From the NCBI GenBank assembly GCA_039190385.1, contig JBCCYD010000418.1, forward strand, positions 1-5,487: 5,487 nt of DNA, written 5' to 3'. Below the pieces are notes generated by a model. It searched no databases. It saw only the letters and a list, made by a program, of their open reading frames with translations, and was not told where the DNA came from. This document shows, piece after piece, positions 5,374 through 5,487 of the stretch (positions are counted from its first letter, which is position 1; each line of letters opens with the position of its first letter). Source of the stretch: Xenococcus sp039190385. GTDB taxonomy: Bacteria; Cyanobacteriota; Cyanobacteriia; Cyanobacteriales; Xenococcaceae. Made by a program: the position numbers and the translations under genes.

Positions 5374-5487
5374 AGAAAGATGGGAAGAAGGATGTAGCCG
5401 TTTCCAAGTAGAAGCAATATCATGCAATCGTGACAGTACTCGCCAAAGAGTTTTAACTCCAGGAAAACCATCATGTTTACGAGCTAA
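5350..5487 (-). mobile_element. End of an IS4-type insertion sequence
   Basis: The FGE-sulfatase similarity on the plus strand fades at about 5345 and a transposase reading frame begins on the opposite strand, its stop at 5356-5358. One end of the element must therefore lie near 5330-5356; the exact base cannot be fixed because the other end, which would show the inverted repeat and target duplication, is outside the window. The 3' end of the transposase gene faces the interrupted gene. Confidence 0.6.
5356..5487 (-). CDS. IS4-family transposase, C-terminal fragment
   Basis: Only the last 43 codons are visible; the gene continues beyond the right edge. The residues include LARKHDGFPGVKTLWRVLSR and then LHDIASTWKRL. 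This agrees with the C-terminal part of IS4/Tn5-type DDE transposases, where a GFL-x-RK-x-DG-x-PG-x-KTLW-x-G-x-x-RL-x-DI pattern follows the catalytic glutamate helix. The catalytic residues themselves lie outside the window, so activity cannot be judged. The TAA stop (5356-5358) overlaps the end of the antisense TIR frame by 18 bp. The assignment rests on pattern recognition of a short fragment. The family is likely, the subgroup unknown. Confidence 0.75.
   Translation of the reverse strand, partial: LARKHDGFPGVKTLWRVLSRLHDIASTWKRLHPSSHLSLETYG

Noticed and set aside
5344..5380. Simple frameshift as the cause of the short FGE-sulfatase domain
   Set aside because: No alternative plus-strand frame after 5345 continues the domain, while the minus strand gives a coherent transposase C-terminus, so an insertion explains it better.

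Overview
The window looks like chromosomal DNA from a cyanobacterium, probably a filamentous or colonial species. The signs are AT-rich intergenic DNA, four copies of the HIP1 octamer GCGATCGC in 5.5 kb, a degenerate 7-bp tandem repeat (GGGATTG type) and a TAGCGC/GCGCTA hairpin, both common in such genomes, and a TIR/formylglycine-enzyme-like protein of a kind common in cyanobacteria. No rRNA, tRNA or CRISPR array is seen.

Positions 1-2141 form a high-affinity zinc (or related divalent metal) ABC importer locus. The ATPase gene (znuC-like, 181-903, minus) and the start of the membrane permease gene (znuB-like, 146 to beyond the left edge, minus) are co-oriented and 34 bp apart. The lipoprotein metal-binding gene (znuA-like, 1080-2087, plus) diverges from them. 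The 176-bp region between the two units carries a 7-1-7 inverted repeat (1010-1024), one base from a perfect palindrome, that resembles the cyanobacterial Zur operator and overlaps a good candidate promoter for znuA. The binding protein has an H-H-H-D ligand set, which favours zinc over manganese, but an acidic stretch replaces the usual His-rich loop. A perfect 36-bp palindrome with HIP1 at its centre (2106-2141) separates znuA from the convergent gene and probably terminates both.

Positions 2201-4042 (minus) encode a 613-residue secreted, probably lipid-anchored, copper-radical oxidase of the galactose oxidase/glyoxal oxidase type. Seven kelch-like blades, a C-terminal DUF1929 domain and all the expected copper and Cys-Tyr cofactor residues are visible.

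Positions 4043-4416 are intergenic and hold candidate promoters for the two flanking divergent genes, the small hairpin and the heptamer repeat. From 4417 a plus-strand gene encodes a TIR domain, then a coiled coil with HIP1-encoded internal repeats, then the first ~45 residues of an FGE-sulfatase (formylglycine-generating-enzyme-like, C-type-lectin fold) domain. The domain stops abruptly because the right end of the window is an insertion sequence: an IS4-type transposase C-terminus reads in on the minus strand and ends at 5356. The TIR gene is therefore a disrupted conflict or signalling gene whose remaining part probably lies beyond the element, outside the window.
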